Position numbers and translations under genes: made by a program. This document shows positions 8,417 through 16,558 of a stretch of 64,000 nt of DNA, piece after piece; position 1 is the stretch's first letter, and each line of letters opens with the position of its first letter. The notes beneath the pieces were generated by a model. That model did no database searches. It was not told the origin of the DNA and saw only the letters and a program-made list of their open reading frames with translations. The DNA is taken from the NCBI RefSeq assembly GCF_030056795.1, contig NZ_JASHKQ010000001.1:372001-436000 (forward strand), written 5' to 3'. Source of the DNA: Rhodococcus sp. IEGM 1381. Its GTDB lineage: Bacteria; Actinomycetota; Actinomycetes; Mycobacteriales; Mycobacteriaceae.

Positions 8417-9535
8417 ATGACCGTGACCGTCCCCTCCGCTATCTCGACCGAGCACCTTCCGCATCGCCGAAACTTCGAGCACATCACCCCCAACTGGTTC
8501 GCCGCAGTGATGGGGACCGGCATCGTGGCCACCGCTGCCGCGACGTTGCCGGTGCAGTTCCTGGCTCTGCACATCTTCGCGGTCACTGTCTGGGTCTGCG
8601 CCGCTGCAGCGCTGGTCGTCATCGGCGGGGCCTTCGCGCTGCACTGGATCGGGCATCGCGACCGGGCCGTCGAGTACGCGCGACACCCGGTGATGGTGCA
8701 GTTCTACGGAGCACCGCCCATGGCACTGCTGACCGTCGGTGCAGGCGCCGGTCTCCTCGGAGCGGATGTGCTCGGACCCACCGCGTCGACCGCGCTGTTC
8801 GCCCTCCTGTGGATCACGGGAACGCTCGCGGGTCTGTTCACCAGCGTCGCCGTTCCGTATCGAATGATCACCACATCCGACCACCGCGACGTCGCCGCCC
8901 TCCCGGCATGGCTGATGCCCGTCGTCCCGCCGATGGTGTCGGCGTCGACCGGGGCCTTGCTGCTCCCCCACGTACCCGAAGGCCAGTGGCGGCTGGCGCT
9001 GCTGTGCGCCTGCTACGCGATGTTCGGGCTGTCGCTGATCGTCGGGATGCTCACCATGACGCTGATCTACGGACGCTTGCTACACGGCGGCCTGCCACCC
9101 GTCGACGCAGCTCCCACCGTGTGGATCACGCTGGGACTGATCGGTCAATCGATTACTGCGGCAAACCTACTCGGCACCGATGCGTCGATGGTGTTCACCG
9201 GTTCACAGGCGTCGATCGCCGTCGGATTACACGTGTTCGGCATCGGCTACGGGCTGATCATGGGCGGCTTCGGCGCGCTGATGTTCGCGCTCGCTGCTGC
9301 TCTCACCGTGTACGCGGCGCGCAGAAACATGGGATTCTCCCTGACGTGGTGGTCGTTCACGTTTCCCCTCGGCACCTGCGTCACCGGAGCGACTGCCCTC
9401 GGTAATGCCCTCGATTTCGGCGCCGTCCATGCCCTCGCCGTACTGCTGTACGTCGTACTGGTTGCGGCCTGGTTCATCGTCGCCACCCGCACCGTTCGAG
9501 GTGTGCTACGAGGAACTTCGCTGCACCCCAACTGA
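8417..9535 (+). CDS. TDT-family (TehA/SSU1-like) anion transporter
   Basis: This 372-residue protein has ten predicted membrane helices. The N-terminal NFEHITPNWFAAVMGTGIVA is characteristic of the telurite-resistance/dicarboxylate transporter (TDT) family, which includes TehA, Mae1 and the sulphite pump Ssu1. Repeated small-residue helices (PVFG-like pore helices) follow the family pattern. It would export or pass small anions such as sulphite or C4-dicarboxylates; the substrate is not readable. The LysR gene directly upstream is a likely regulator. Confidence 0.85.
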   Translation: MTVTVPSAISTEHLPHRRNFEHITPNWFAAVMGTGIVATAAATLPVQFLALHIFAVTVWVCAAAALVVIGGAFALHWIGHRDRAVEYARHPVMVQFYGAPPMALLTVGAGAGLLGADVLGPTASTALFALLWITGTLAGLFTSVAVPYRMITTSDHRDVAALPAWLMPVVPPMVSASTGALLLPHVPEGQWRLALLCACYAMFGLSLIVGMLTMTLIYGRLLHGGLPPVDAAPTVWITLGLIGQSITAANLLGTDASMVFTGSQASIAVGLHVFGIGYGLIMGGFGALMFALAAALTVYAARRNMGFSLTWWSFTFPLGTCVTGATALGNALDFGAVHALAVLLYVVLVAAWFIVATRTVRGVLRGTSLHPN

Positions 9536-9537
9536 TC

Positions 9538-9888
9538 TCACATGTGTGCGAGCACGTTCACCACATTGCCGCCCGCATCGCGGAAGAAGAATCGACGCAC
9601 GCCCCATTCCTCGTTGGTGATCTCGTAGACGATTTCGAGGTCTGCATCGACTGCAGCACGATAGGCCGAGTCCACATCGTCCACCTCGATCGACGCCGAC
9701 GGGTTCACCGGCCCGGTGGGATCGGTCGTGATCAGACTCAGCTGCGCCGAGCTGTCCCCTGACGGTGCGAGCGTCGCGATCCAACCGTGGTTCATCACGA
9801 CCTCCATCCCGGTGACCTGGACGTACGCGTCCAGCGTCGCATCGAGATCGGTGACCGTGAGCAGGGGCATCGCGCGCACAACGTTCAT
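9538..9888 (-). CDS. VOC-superfamily (glyoxalase/bleomycin-resistance-like) protein
   Basis: This 116-residue protein starts at ATG 9888; TACAGT lies 6 nt before it, so it is probably leaderless. The fold is a single VOC unit with two beta-alpha-beta-beta-beta modules: MPLLTVTDLDATLDAYVQVTG at the start and RRFFFRDAGGNVVNVLAH at the end, the latter with the 'D..GN...' turn typical of the family. The metal ligands are incomplete (an E/H pattern is not obvious), so catalytic activity is uncertain. It is convergent with the TDT gene, separated by 2 bp. Confidence 0.8.
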   Translation of the reverse strand: MNVVRAMPLLTVTDLDATLDAYVQVTGMEVVMNHGWIATLAPSGDSSAQLSLITTDPTGPVNPSASIEVDDVDSAYRAAVDADLEIVYEITNEEWGVRRFFFRDAGGNVVNVLAHM

Positions 9889-10071
9889 GTTCGGACTGTA
9901 TCGCCGAAAGCGTCCCCGCGGGGGCGTCGGTTCTCCCGCACCGTCACACCGACCCAACTGTGTCGTTCACCCCCGCGACACGTGCGGTTCCCACAACACA
10001 CGCCTGCGTGTCGATTCCGGTCGGAAGCATGAGCAGCTTCCGTGCTCGATATTTCTCAGGAGAAGTCTGAA

Positions 10072-11091
10072 GTGAACATCGTTTCTCGCGTCACCGCCGG
10101 TGGAATCCTCGGTCTCGCAGCCGCTCTCACCCTTGCCTCCTGCTCCGAACCGGCGGCCCCCGACAGCAGCGGCGGTACGAGCGGCACCCTGACGGTCTAC
10201 ACCTCGGAGCCGCAGGCCAAGATCGATGCGCTCAACGCCGAGTTCACCGCCGAGAATCCGGGCATCGACGTGCAGGTGTTCCGTGCAGGCACCGGCGATC
10301 TCAACGCGCGCATCGCCTCCGAACGGCAGACCGGTTCCATCGGTGCCGATGTTCTGCTCGCCGCAGACGCTCCGACGTTCGAGAAGTACAAGGCCGACGA
10401 CCTGCTGTTGCAGTACACCCCGGCCGACGTCGACGCACTCGATAAGAACGTCGTCGATCCCGACGGTTACTACGTGGGTACCCGCATCATCCCGACGGTC
10501 ATCGCGTACAACACCGGTGCGCTCTCGCAGCCTCCGACGTCGTGGAAAGAACTGGCCGATCCCCAGTACAAGGGCAAGATCACGCTACCCAATCCCGACG
10601 TGTCCGGCGCGGCCGCCTTCAACACCGCGGTCTGGCTCGGCCAGCCCGACCTCGGCCTTCCCTGGCTCACCGACCTCGTCGCCAACGAGCCCGTCGTCGC
10701 CGAGAGCAACGGCCCGGTCGCTCAGGCCGTCGCGGCCGGCACTGCGCCGGTCGGGATAGTCGTCGATTACCTGGTGCGTGAGCTGGCCGAGAAGGGCTCG
10801 CCGATCGCCGCGTCGTACCCCACCGACGGCGTCCCCTACATCTCCGAGCCTGCCGGAATCTTCAAGGACTCCGCCAACCAGGAGGCCGCGCAGAAGTACG
10901 TGGACTTCCTGGTCAGCAAGCGCGGTCAGGAGATCGCCGTCGAGCAGCAGTACCTGCCGGTCCGGTCCGATGTCGGCACGCCGGAGGGCGCACCCGCACT
11001 CGCCGACATCGAACTGCTGAACCCGGACCTCGATACGATCACTGCCTCGCAGCCCGATGCCGTCCGTACGTTCAACGATCTTCTTGGCTGA
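10072..11091 (+). CDS. ABC transporter substrate-binding lipoprotein, ferric-iron type
   Basis: This 339-residue protein is read from GTG 10072, preceded by AGGAGAAG; an earlier in-frame ATG has no ribosome site. A lipoprotein signal ends in LTLASC. The mature part is a type II periplasmic-binding fold of the iron(III)/thiamine/phosphonate group: LTVYTSEPQAKIDALNAEF at the start, then GADVLLAADAPTFEKYK and a central VGTRIIPTVIAYNT hinge. It precedes a fused two-domain permease and an ATPase. Ferric iron is the likeliest substrate, but no IdeR-like box was found upstream and the tyrosine ligands are not clear-cut, so thiamine or phosphonate-type ligands remain possible. A 7-bp hairpin (10022-10042) lies before the ribosome site. 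Confidence 0.85.
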   Translation: MNIVSRVTAGGILGLAAALTLASCSEPAAPDSSGGTSGTLTVYTSEPQAKIDALNAEFTAENPGIDVQVFRAGTGDLNARIASERQTGSIGADVLLAADAPTFEKYKADDLLLQYTPADVDALDKNVVDPDGYYVGTRIIPTVIAYNTGALSQPPTSWKELADPQYKGKITLPNPDVSGAAAFNTAVWLGQPDLGLPWLTDLVANEPVVAESNGPVAQAVAAGTAPVGIVVDYLVRELAEKGSPIAASYPTDGVPYISEPAGIFKDSANQEAAQKYVDFLVSKRGQEIAVEQQYLPVRSDVGTPEGAPALADIELLNPDLDTITASQPDAVRTFNDLLG

Positions 11092-12697
11092 CCGCGTCAC
11101 CTGGGTACGCGTCGGCCTGTGGCTGGCCGTCCTGGCTCTGATCGGCGCACCGCTGGCCGCCGTCGTCTCGATCGGCCTGGGCGGCAACCATATTCAGGAA
11201 TTGGTCGACGGCGGGATCGCCTCTGCCGCCGCGAACAGCGTCGTGTCGGCGGGTGTGTCTGCGGTCGCCGCGGTGGCGCTGGCTACGGTGATGGCCCTCG
11301 TATTGGATCGAACCGATCTGCCGGGCCGCTCGGTGTTGCGTCTGATTCTGCTCAGCCCGTTGCTGATTCCGCCGTTCGTCGGCGCGATTGCCTGGACGGG
11401 CCTGCTCGGACCGAGCGGAATGCTCAACTCGTACTGGAACGATGCATTCGGCAACGGGCCGTTGTGGAACATCTACGGCGGCGACGGCGTCATCTTCCTG
11501 CTCACCGTGCACTCGTATCCGCTTGCCTACCTGATTATTTCGGCGGGACTGCGACGTGTTCCCGGTGATCTGGAACAGGCGGCCCGCATTGCCGGAGCGT
11601 CTCCGTGGCGCGCCATGCGCGATGTGACCCTGCCGTTGCTGCGGCCGGCCCTACTGGCCTCACTGACACTGACGGCAGTATCGAATCTTGCCGATTTCGG
11701 TATCCCCGCTCTGGTCGGGTTGCCCGAGCGCTACGTCACGCTGTCCACCATGGTGTACCGATACATTCAGTCCGGCACTGTGGAGCGCCCCCTCGAAGTG
11801 GTCTCGACCATCGGTATCGGACTCCTCGCACTGGCTGTCGTCGCCGTCGTAATCGACCGGGTTCTGGGCCGTCGCTCCGTTCAGCTCGACGGCGCGGTCA
11901 CGGCGCAGCAGTTACTTCCGTTGGGGCGCAGTCGAATTGCCGCAGGATTCACTGCATGGGTCCTCGGCCTCGTCCTCACGGTACTGCCGATCCTGGCACT
12001 GGCAACGCAGGCGTTGCTTCCGGCCCCCGGTGTTCCGCTCACCTGGGACAACCTCACCCTGGCGAGCATCGAGAGTGCCGTCACCGCACCGGGCACCCTG
12101 GTGGGCATTGCGAATTCGGTGACGCTGGCGCTCGGGGCGGCTCTCGTCTGCGGGTTCCTCGGCCTGGCCATCGGGGTACTGACCACGCGCACCCGATCCC
12201 GCGACAACGTCGGCCTCGATCTGGCAGCAATGCTGCCGCAGGCGATTCCTGGCCTTGTCATTGCAGTGGGTTGGCTGATCATCGGCCGCTACACCGGTCT
12301 GTTCGACACCACATGGGTCATCCTGTGCGCATACGTCATGGCGTTCCTCGCGATCGTCGTGCAAGCAGTGCGAGCGCCACTGAGCTCCACCCCGACAGCC
12401 CTCGAAGAAGTCGCCAGGTCCTCCGGTGCGTCACATCTTCGATCGCTGTGGGACGTGCCGTGGAAGATGGCGATCCCCGCCGCAGTCACCGGAGCCGTAC
12501 TCGTTGCCCTCACTGCAGTGCGGGAGCTGACCATGTCGGTGCTCCTCGTCGCTCCGGGCACGCAGACTCTCGGCGTCTCCATCTTCAACCTGCAGCAGGC
12601 CGGCGACTACAACGCCGCCTCCGCCCTGTCCCTACTCGTTGCGCTCGTCGGATTCGCGGGCCTCGGCCTCGTGGCTTCCACCCGAGTCGGACGCTGA
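11057..12697 (+). CDS. ABC transporter permease, fused two-domain (FbpB/SfuB type)
   Basis: This 546-residue protein has about twelve membrane helices arranged as two MetI-like halves. Each half carries an EAA loop (EQAARIAGASPWRAMRDV near 175, and LEEVARSSGASHLRSLWDV near 450) that docks on the ATPase. The fusion of both permease domains is normal for ferric-ion importers. The ATG at 11057 overlaps the binding-protein gene by 35 bp; a TTG at 11084 is an alternative start. It is followed 14 bp later by the ATPase gene. Confidence 0.9.
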   Translation: MPSVRSTIFLADRVTWVRVGLWLAVLALIGAPLAAVVSIGLGGNHIQELVDGGIASAAANSVVSAGVSAVAAVALATVMALVLDRTDLPGRSVLRLILLSPLLIPPFVGAIAWTGLLGPSGMLNSYWNDAFGNGPLWNIYGGDGVIFLLTVHSYPLAYLIISAGLRRVPGDLEQAARIAGASPWRAMRDVTLPLLRPALLASLTLTAVSNLADFGIPALVGLPERYVTLSTMVYRYIQSGTVERPLEVVSTIGIGLLALAVVAVVIDRVLGRRSVQLDGAVTAQQLLPLGRSRIAAGFTAWVLGLVLTVLPILALATQALLPAPGVPLTWDNLTLASIESAVTAPGTLVGIANSVTLALGAALVCGFLGLAIGVLTTRTRSRDNVGLDLAAMLPQAIPGLVIAVGWLIIGRYTGLFDTTWVILCAYVMAFLAIVVQAVRAPLSSTPTALEEVARSSGASHLRSLWDVPWKMAIPAAVTGAVLVALTAVRELTMSVLLVAPGTQTLGVSIFNLQQAGDYNAASALSLLVALVGFAGLGLVASTRVGR

Positions 12698-12711
12698 GAA
12701 AAAGGTACCTG

Positions 12712-13728
12712 ATGTCTGCCATCACGATCGAGCATCTCGGCCTCCGATACCCCGACGGCACTGTCGGTTTGGACGGTATAGACCTCGCCGTCGCCGACGG
12801 AGAGTTCGTTGCACTCGTCGGGCCTTCGGGATCGGGGAAGACCACGCTGCTGCGTACCGTCGCCGGTTTCCTGAAACCGACGTCCGGTTCGATCTCGATC
12901 GGCGCAGACGTGGTCGCGAGCGAACGGCTCTCGACGCCACCCGAGTCCCGCAAGCTCGGGATGGTGTTTCAGCAACACGCACTGTGGCCGCATCGCACCG
13001 TCGGCAGGAACGTCTCCTATCCGCTCGAATTGGCCAAGGTCTCCAAGGCGGAACGCGCGACGAAAGTCGCCGACGTGCTAGACCTCGTCGGGCTTCCGGG
13101 GCTCGAAAAACGAGACCCGGCCACTCTCTCCGGCGGCCAGCGGCAACGCGTCGCGCTCGCTCGCGCTCTGGTCTCGTCACCGCGGGCACTGCTACTCGAC
13201 GAAGCACTCTCGGCATTGGACGAGCCTCTACGCGATCGCCTTCGCCTCGAACTCCGATCTCTCACGCGCGCAGCAGGATTGACCGTCGTACATGTGACGC
13301 ACGATCGCACCGAGGCCCTCGCTCTCGCAGACCGGGTGGTCGTCCTCGATCAGGGCACCATCGCGCAGATCGGTACACCCGAGGACGTGGTGCGCGCCCC
13401 GAAGTCGGCGTTCGTCGCCCGCTTCCTGTCCGACGCCACCCTCGTCGACGGCACCGTCGCGCACGGGACTTTCACCTCAGGCTCTCTCACAGTGGCGTCC
13501 GACAGCTCCGGACCCGGGACGCTCGCGGTCCTGCCGACCGATATCGAGATCGTGCCCGACGGCGACATCAGCGGCACCGTGACCTCCTCGCTGTTCGGCC
13601 GCGACGCCAGTGATGTCCTGGTGCGCAGCGGCGATGTCGACTTCCGTTGCTCGGTTCGCGGACCGCGTCCCCAAGTGGGCGATGCGGTCACCCTGACCGT
13701 TCGCCGGTCGTTCTTCTACGCGCACTAG
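12712..13728 (+). CDS. ABC transporter ATP-binding protein, ferric/spermidine (FbpC/PotA) type
   Basis: This 338-residue protein is read from ATG 12712, not from the much longer open frame that runs back through the permease gene. Walker A is GPSGSGKTT (37-45), the Q-loop Gln is near 87, the signature is LSGGQRQR (139-146), Walker B is ALLLDEALSALD (159-170) and the switch His is in HVTHD. A TOBE-like C-terminal beta domain spans about 240-338. It powers the importer formed with the two preceding genes. A large nested palindrome follows the stop. Confidence 0.92.
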   Translation: MSAITIEHLGLRYPDGTVGLDGIDLAVADGEFVALVGPSGSGKTTLLRTVAGFLKPTSGSISIGADVVASERLSTPPESRKLGMVFQQHALWPHRTVGRNVSYPLELAKVSKAERATKVADVLDLVGLPGLEKRDPATLSGGQRQRVALARALVSSPRALLLDEALSALDEPLRDRLRLELRSLTRAAGLTVVHVTHDRTEALALADRVVVLDQGTIAQIGTPEDVVRAPKSAFVARFLSDATLVDGTVAHGTFTSGSLTVASDSSGPGTLAVLPTDIEIVPDGDISGTVTSSLFGRDASDVLVRSGDVDFRCSVRGPRPQVGDAVTLTVRRSFFYAH

Positions 13729-13743
13729 CTCCCCTGGACCGCG

Positions 13744-13811
13744 GATCGGCTCCCCAGTTTCGGATTTGTGACTGCGATCGGAGGCACAAATCCATATCCG
13801 GGGAGCTGATC
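13744..13811. repeat. Nested palindrome, possible terminator or REP-like element
   Basis: An outer pair GATCGGCTCCCC (13744-13755) and GGGGAGCTGATC (13800-13811), with one mismatch, encloses an inner perfect pair GGATTTGTG (13762-13770) and CACAAATCC (13785-13793). The whole 68 bp can fold into one long interrupted hairpin between the end of the ABC operon and the marR promoter. No T-run follows. Confidence 0.6.
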
Positions 13812-13875
13812 CCCCGTTTGGATCTCCCCCGAGCCCCAGCAGTCCCGTCACTGTGACCCACCAGACAGGAATATT

Positions 13876-13925
13876 ATTTGCTTAGCGCATGTATGTATAT
13901 ATATGGTTGCAGACAGCAAGTAAAT
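13876..13925 (+). promoter_or_regulatory. AT-rich promoter and possible MarR operator
   Basis: An island far more AT-rich than its surroundings precedes marR. It contains a TATATATA core (13897-13904) flanked by an imperfect inverted repeat, ATTTGCTT (13876-13883) and AAGTAAAT (13918-13925). Autoregulation of the marR-exporter operon by binding here is inference. Confidence 0.4.
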
Positions 13926-13947
13926 CGAACCCAGTGTTGGAGTACTC

Positions 13948-14433
13948 ATGGCAGTTCAATCCACGACAGCGGAGTCGCTGGTCGAAGAGGTCTTCCTCTT
14001 CGGGCGCACGCTGAAGCGGGCCGTGACCACCGGAGTCGAGGATTCACCGTTGCCGCCTGCGCTGACCGGAGTTCTGGCCATCCTCGCGACCGAAGGTGAA
14101 TGCAGACAGACCGACCTCGCCAACAGGCTCTGCGTCAGCCAGTCTGCCCTCAGCCGGCAGATCGCGGACCTCGTCGACCTCGGCTACATCGATCGGCATC
14201 CCGATCCGGACGACCGAAGGGCGTCCCGGGTCTGCGTGTCGGACGAGGGTCAGGCTCGACTGAAACATATTTGGGACAGGCGAGCACGACGCCTGGCAGA
14301 GATGTTGAGCGAGTGGAGTGAAACCGAGGCACTCGATGCCCTCGATTCGATCCGCAAGCTCAACGACACATTCACCGAAGACGCCCACGCCCAGCACCAG
14401 GACGTGGCCCGCATTGAATTGATTGCGAGATAA
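13948..14433 (+). CDS. MarR-family transcriptional regulator
   Basis: This 161-residue protein carries a MarR winged helix: QTDLANRLCVSQSALSRQIADL (about 52-73) is the recognition helix region and DPDDRRASRVCVSDEG (about 84-99) is the wing. It ends three bases before the exporter gene starts, so the two form one operon. MarR proteins beside multidrug exporters usually repress them and release DNA on binding a phenolic or cationic ligand; that role is inferred here. Upstream is an AT-rich island with an inverted repeat. Confidence 0.9.
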   Translation: MAVQSTTAESLVEEVFLFGRTLKRAVTTGVEDSPLPPALTGVLAILATEGECRQTDLANRLCVSQSALSRQIADLVDLGYIDRHPDPDDRRASRVCVSDEGQARLKHIWDRRARRLAEMLSEWSETEALDALDSIRKLNDTFTEDAHAQHQDVARIELIAR

Positions 14434-14436
14434 GAC

Positions 14437-16452
14437 ATGACAACAGCAGCGGAAAATCCGCCCAATCAGGCAGTCGCCGATCCCGATGCGATGTCGCATC
14501 GCCAGATCCTCGAAGCCCTCACCGGTCTGCTGGCCGCGCTGTTCACCGCGCTGCTGAGCACCACCATCGTTTCGACGGCACTGCCGACCATCATCGGTGA
14601 CCTCAAGGGCTCGCAGACGGCGTACGCCTGGGTCATCACCACCGCCCTGCTGGCCAACGCCGCGTCGACGCCCATCTGGGGCAAGCTCGCCGACCTGTTC
14701 AACAAGAAGGTCCTGGTCCAGAGCGCGATCGTCATCTTCGTCGCAGGCTCGCTGATCGCCGGCTTCGCGCACAACGTTCCGCTGCTGCTCGCCGCGCGTG
14801 TGGTGCAGGGCATCGGTATGGGCGGTTTGACGGCACTCGTCATCGCCATCATCGGCACCATCGTCTCCCCGCGTGATCGCGGTCGCTACTCGGGCTACAC
14901 CGGCGCTGTCATGGCCGTGTCGATGTCCGGTGGCCCCATCCTGGGCGGCGTCATCGTGGACAGCCCCCTCGGCTGGCGCTGGTGCTTCTTCGTCTGCGTG
15001 CCGCTGGCTGTCATCGCCCTCGGTCTGCTGCAGAAAACGCTGCACATCAAGACCGTCCGCAAGGACAACGTCTCCATCGACTGGCTCGGCGCACTGCTGC
15101 TCACCGCAGGCGTTTCCGTTCTCCTCGTGTGGGTTTCGTTCGCAGGCAAGGCGGACTACTACGACTGGATCTCCCGTGAGACCGCTTACCTGGTCGGCGG
15201 CGGAGTCCTGCTGCTCGCCGCGACGATCATCGTCGAGGCTCGTCACAAGTCGCCGATCATCCCGCTCAAGATCGTCACCGAGCGCACCACCGGCCTGGCC
15301 ATCGTCGCGTCCATCGCCGTCGGCGTCGGCCTCTTCGGAGCCACCACCTTCCTCGGCCAGTACTTCCAGACTGCTCGCGGCTACACCCCCACCGAAGCCG
15401 GATTGCTCTCCATCCCACTGGTGTTCGGCATGCTCGTCGCCTCCGTGGGTTCCGGTCAGCTCATCACCAAGTTCGGTAAGTGGAAGCCGTTCATCGTTAC
15501 CGGCTCCGTTCTTCTGGTCGTCGGGTTCCTGCTCCTGGGCACGATCGATCACGCCACCAGCCTGGTCACGGTCGGCATCTTCATCACCATCGTCGGTCTC
15601 GGTACCGGCATGCTGATGCAGAATCTCGTTCTCGCAGTGCAGAACACGGTCAGCGTGCAGAACGTCGGCGCAGCATCGTCGACGGTTGCCTTCTTCCGCA
15701 CCTTCGGCGGCGCGATCGGCGTCTCGGTTCTCGGTTCGCTACTCGCAACCCGGGTCGCCGAGAAGTCGGCCAGCGGTTTGGCGCAGCTCGGCGTGGACGG
15801 CTCGGCCAGTGGTGGCGGATCGCTCGACCTGACCTCGCTGCCCGAACCGATCGTCAATGTCATCCGCACCGCCTACGGTGATGCGACCGGACGCATCTTC
15901 ATGATCGCCGGCTTCGTTGCGATCATCACGCTGATCGCAGTGATCTTCATCCCGAATCGCCCACTGCGCCAGACGATCGACATTGCCTCGACTCCCGCAA
16001 CAGGACCGGTGGACGAGACGAAGGATCAGTTCGCCGAGATCCCGTCCTTCGGTGCGACTCAGGAGTACGTCTCGACCGACTACGAGACCGAGTACGAAAC
16101 CGATCGCCGCATCGAGAATCGCCGCATCGAGGGTCGGCACGAGGCCCAGCCGGGCCAGCGCCCCTTCGAGGGCCTGAGCACCGACGCACGTGATCGACTG
16201 CTCGCCCTGCTGCTGCCCGAGCCCAAGGACACGTTGGCCGCACTCGACGAGGCCGAGACAATTCGCGCCGAAGTTGTTGCACTGCAGCAGGAACTGGACG
16301 CGAAGATGATCGATTTCGACGCAGTGTGCGAGCGGCTTCGTCGCCTCGGACTCAGCGAGGAGCAGATTGCTCGGGTGTTGGGAGACAACCACATTCCCGA
16401 CAGTCGCAATCACTACGCGAATGCCGGACTGAACGGCCACAGCGTCAACTAG
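14437..16452 (+). CDS. MFS multidrug exporter, DHA2 (EmrB/QacA) family, with long cytosolic tail
   Basis: This 671-residue protein has 14 predicted membrane helices and the drug:proton antiporter-2 signature: STTIVSTALPTIIGDL (motif D1), GKLADLFNKKV (motif A) and GGPILGGVI (motif C). After the last helix (about residue 510) there is an unusual 150-residue cytosolic tail: an acidic ETEYETD segment, a short repeat RRIENRRIEGRH, then helices (about 590-650) resembling a SHOCT-like or dimerisation module. It is the second gene of the marR operon and is followed by a strong terminator. The substrate is unknown. Confidence 0.92.
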   Translation: MTTAAENPPNQAVADPDAMSHRQILEALTGLLAALFTALLSTTIVSTALPTIIGDLKGSQTAYAWVITTALLANAASTPIWGKLADLFNKKVLVQSAIVIFVAGSLIAGFAHNVPLLLAARVVQGIGMGGLTALVIAIIGTIVSPRDRGRYSGYTGAVMAVSMSGGPILGGVIVDSPLGWRWCFFVCVPLAVIALGLLQKTLHIKTVRKDNVSIDWLGALLLTAGVSVLLVWVSFAGKADYYDWISRETAYLVGGGVLLLAATIIVEARHKSPIIPLKIVTERTTGLAIVASIAVGVGLFGATTFLGQYFQTARGYTPTEAGLLSIPLVFGMLVASVGSGQLITKFGKWKPFIVTGSVLLVVGFLLLGTIDHATSLVTVGIFITIVGLGTGMLMQNLVLAVQNTVSVQNVGAASSTVAFFRTFGGAIGVSVLGSLLATRVAEKSASGLAQLGVDGSASGGGSLDLTSLPEPIVNVIRTAYGDATGRIFMIAGFVAIITLIAVIFIPNRPLRQTIDIASTPATGPVDETKDQFAEIPSFGATQEYVSTDYETEYETDRRIENRRIEGRHEAQPGQRPFEGLSTDARDRLLALLLPEPKDTLAALDEAETIRAEVVALQQELDAKMIDFDAVCERLRRLGLSEEQIARVLGDNHIPDSRNHYANAGLNGHSVN

Positions 16453-16469
16453 GCCCGACACGACGAAGG

Positions 16470-16502
16470 ATTCCCCGCACCCCCATCGGGAGTGCGGGGA
16501 AT
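16470..16502 (+). terminator. Rho-independent terminator of the marR-exporter operon
   Basis: ATTCCCCGCAC (16470-16480) pairs perfectly with GTGCGGGGAAT (16492-16502) around an 11-nt loop and is followed by TTTTCGTTCT. Confidence 0.85.
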
Positions 16503-16558
16503 TTTCGTTCTCTATGCTGGCAGAACAGACCGCCCACCTTTTCCCGGGAGCACCTTCC

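Noticed and set aside
9890-10071. Possible riboswitch or iron box before the ferric-type ABC operon
   Set aside because: Only a 7-bp hairpin at 10022-10042 and an inverted GC run were seen; no TTAGG-type box and no known riboswitch core.
11605-12711. Long upstream extension of the ATPase frame
   Set aside because: It runs through the permease in another frame and reads as Arg/Pro/His-rich noise; ATG 12712 starts a canonical ABC ATPase.
14044-15552. 502-codon open frame antisense to the MarR/MFS genes
   Set aside because: High-GC codon shadow: it has low-complexity Gly/Asp/Arg/Gln composition and no family similarity, while the sense frames are clear genes.
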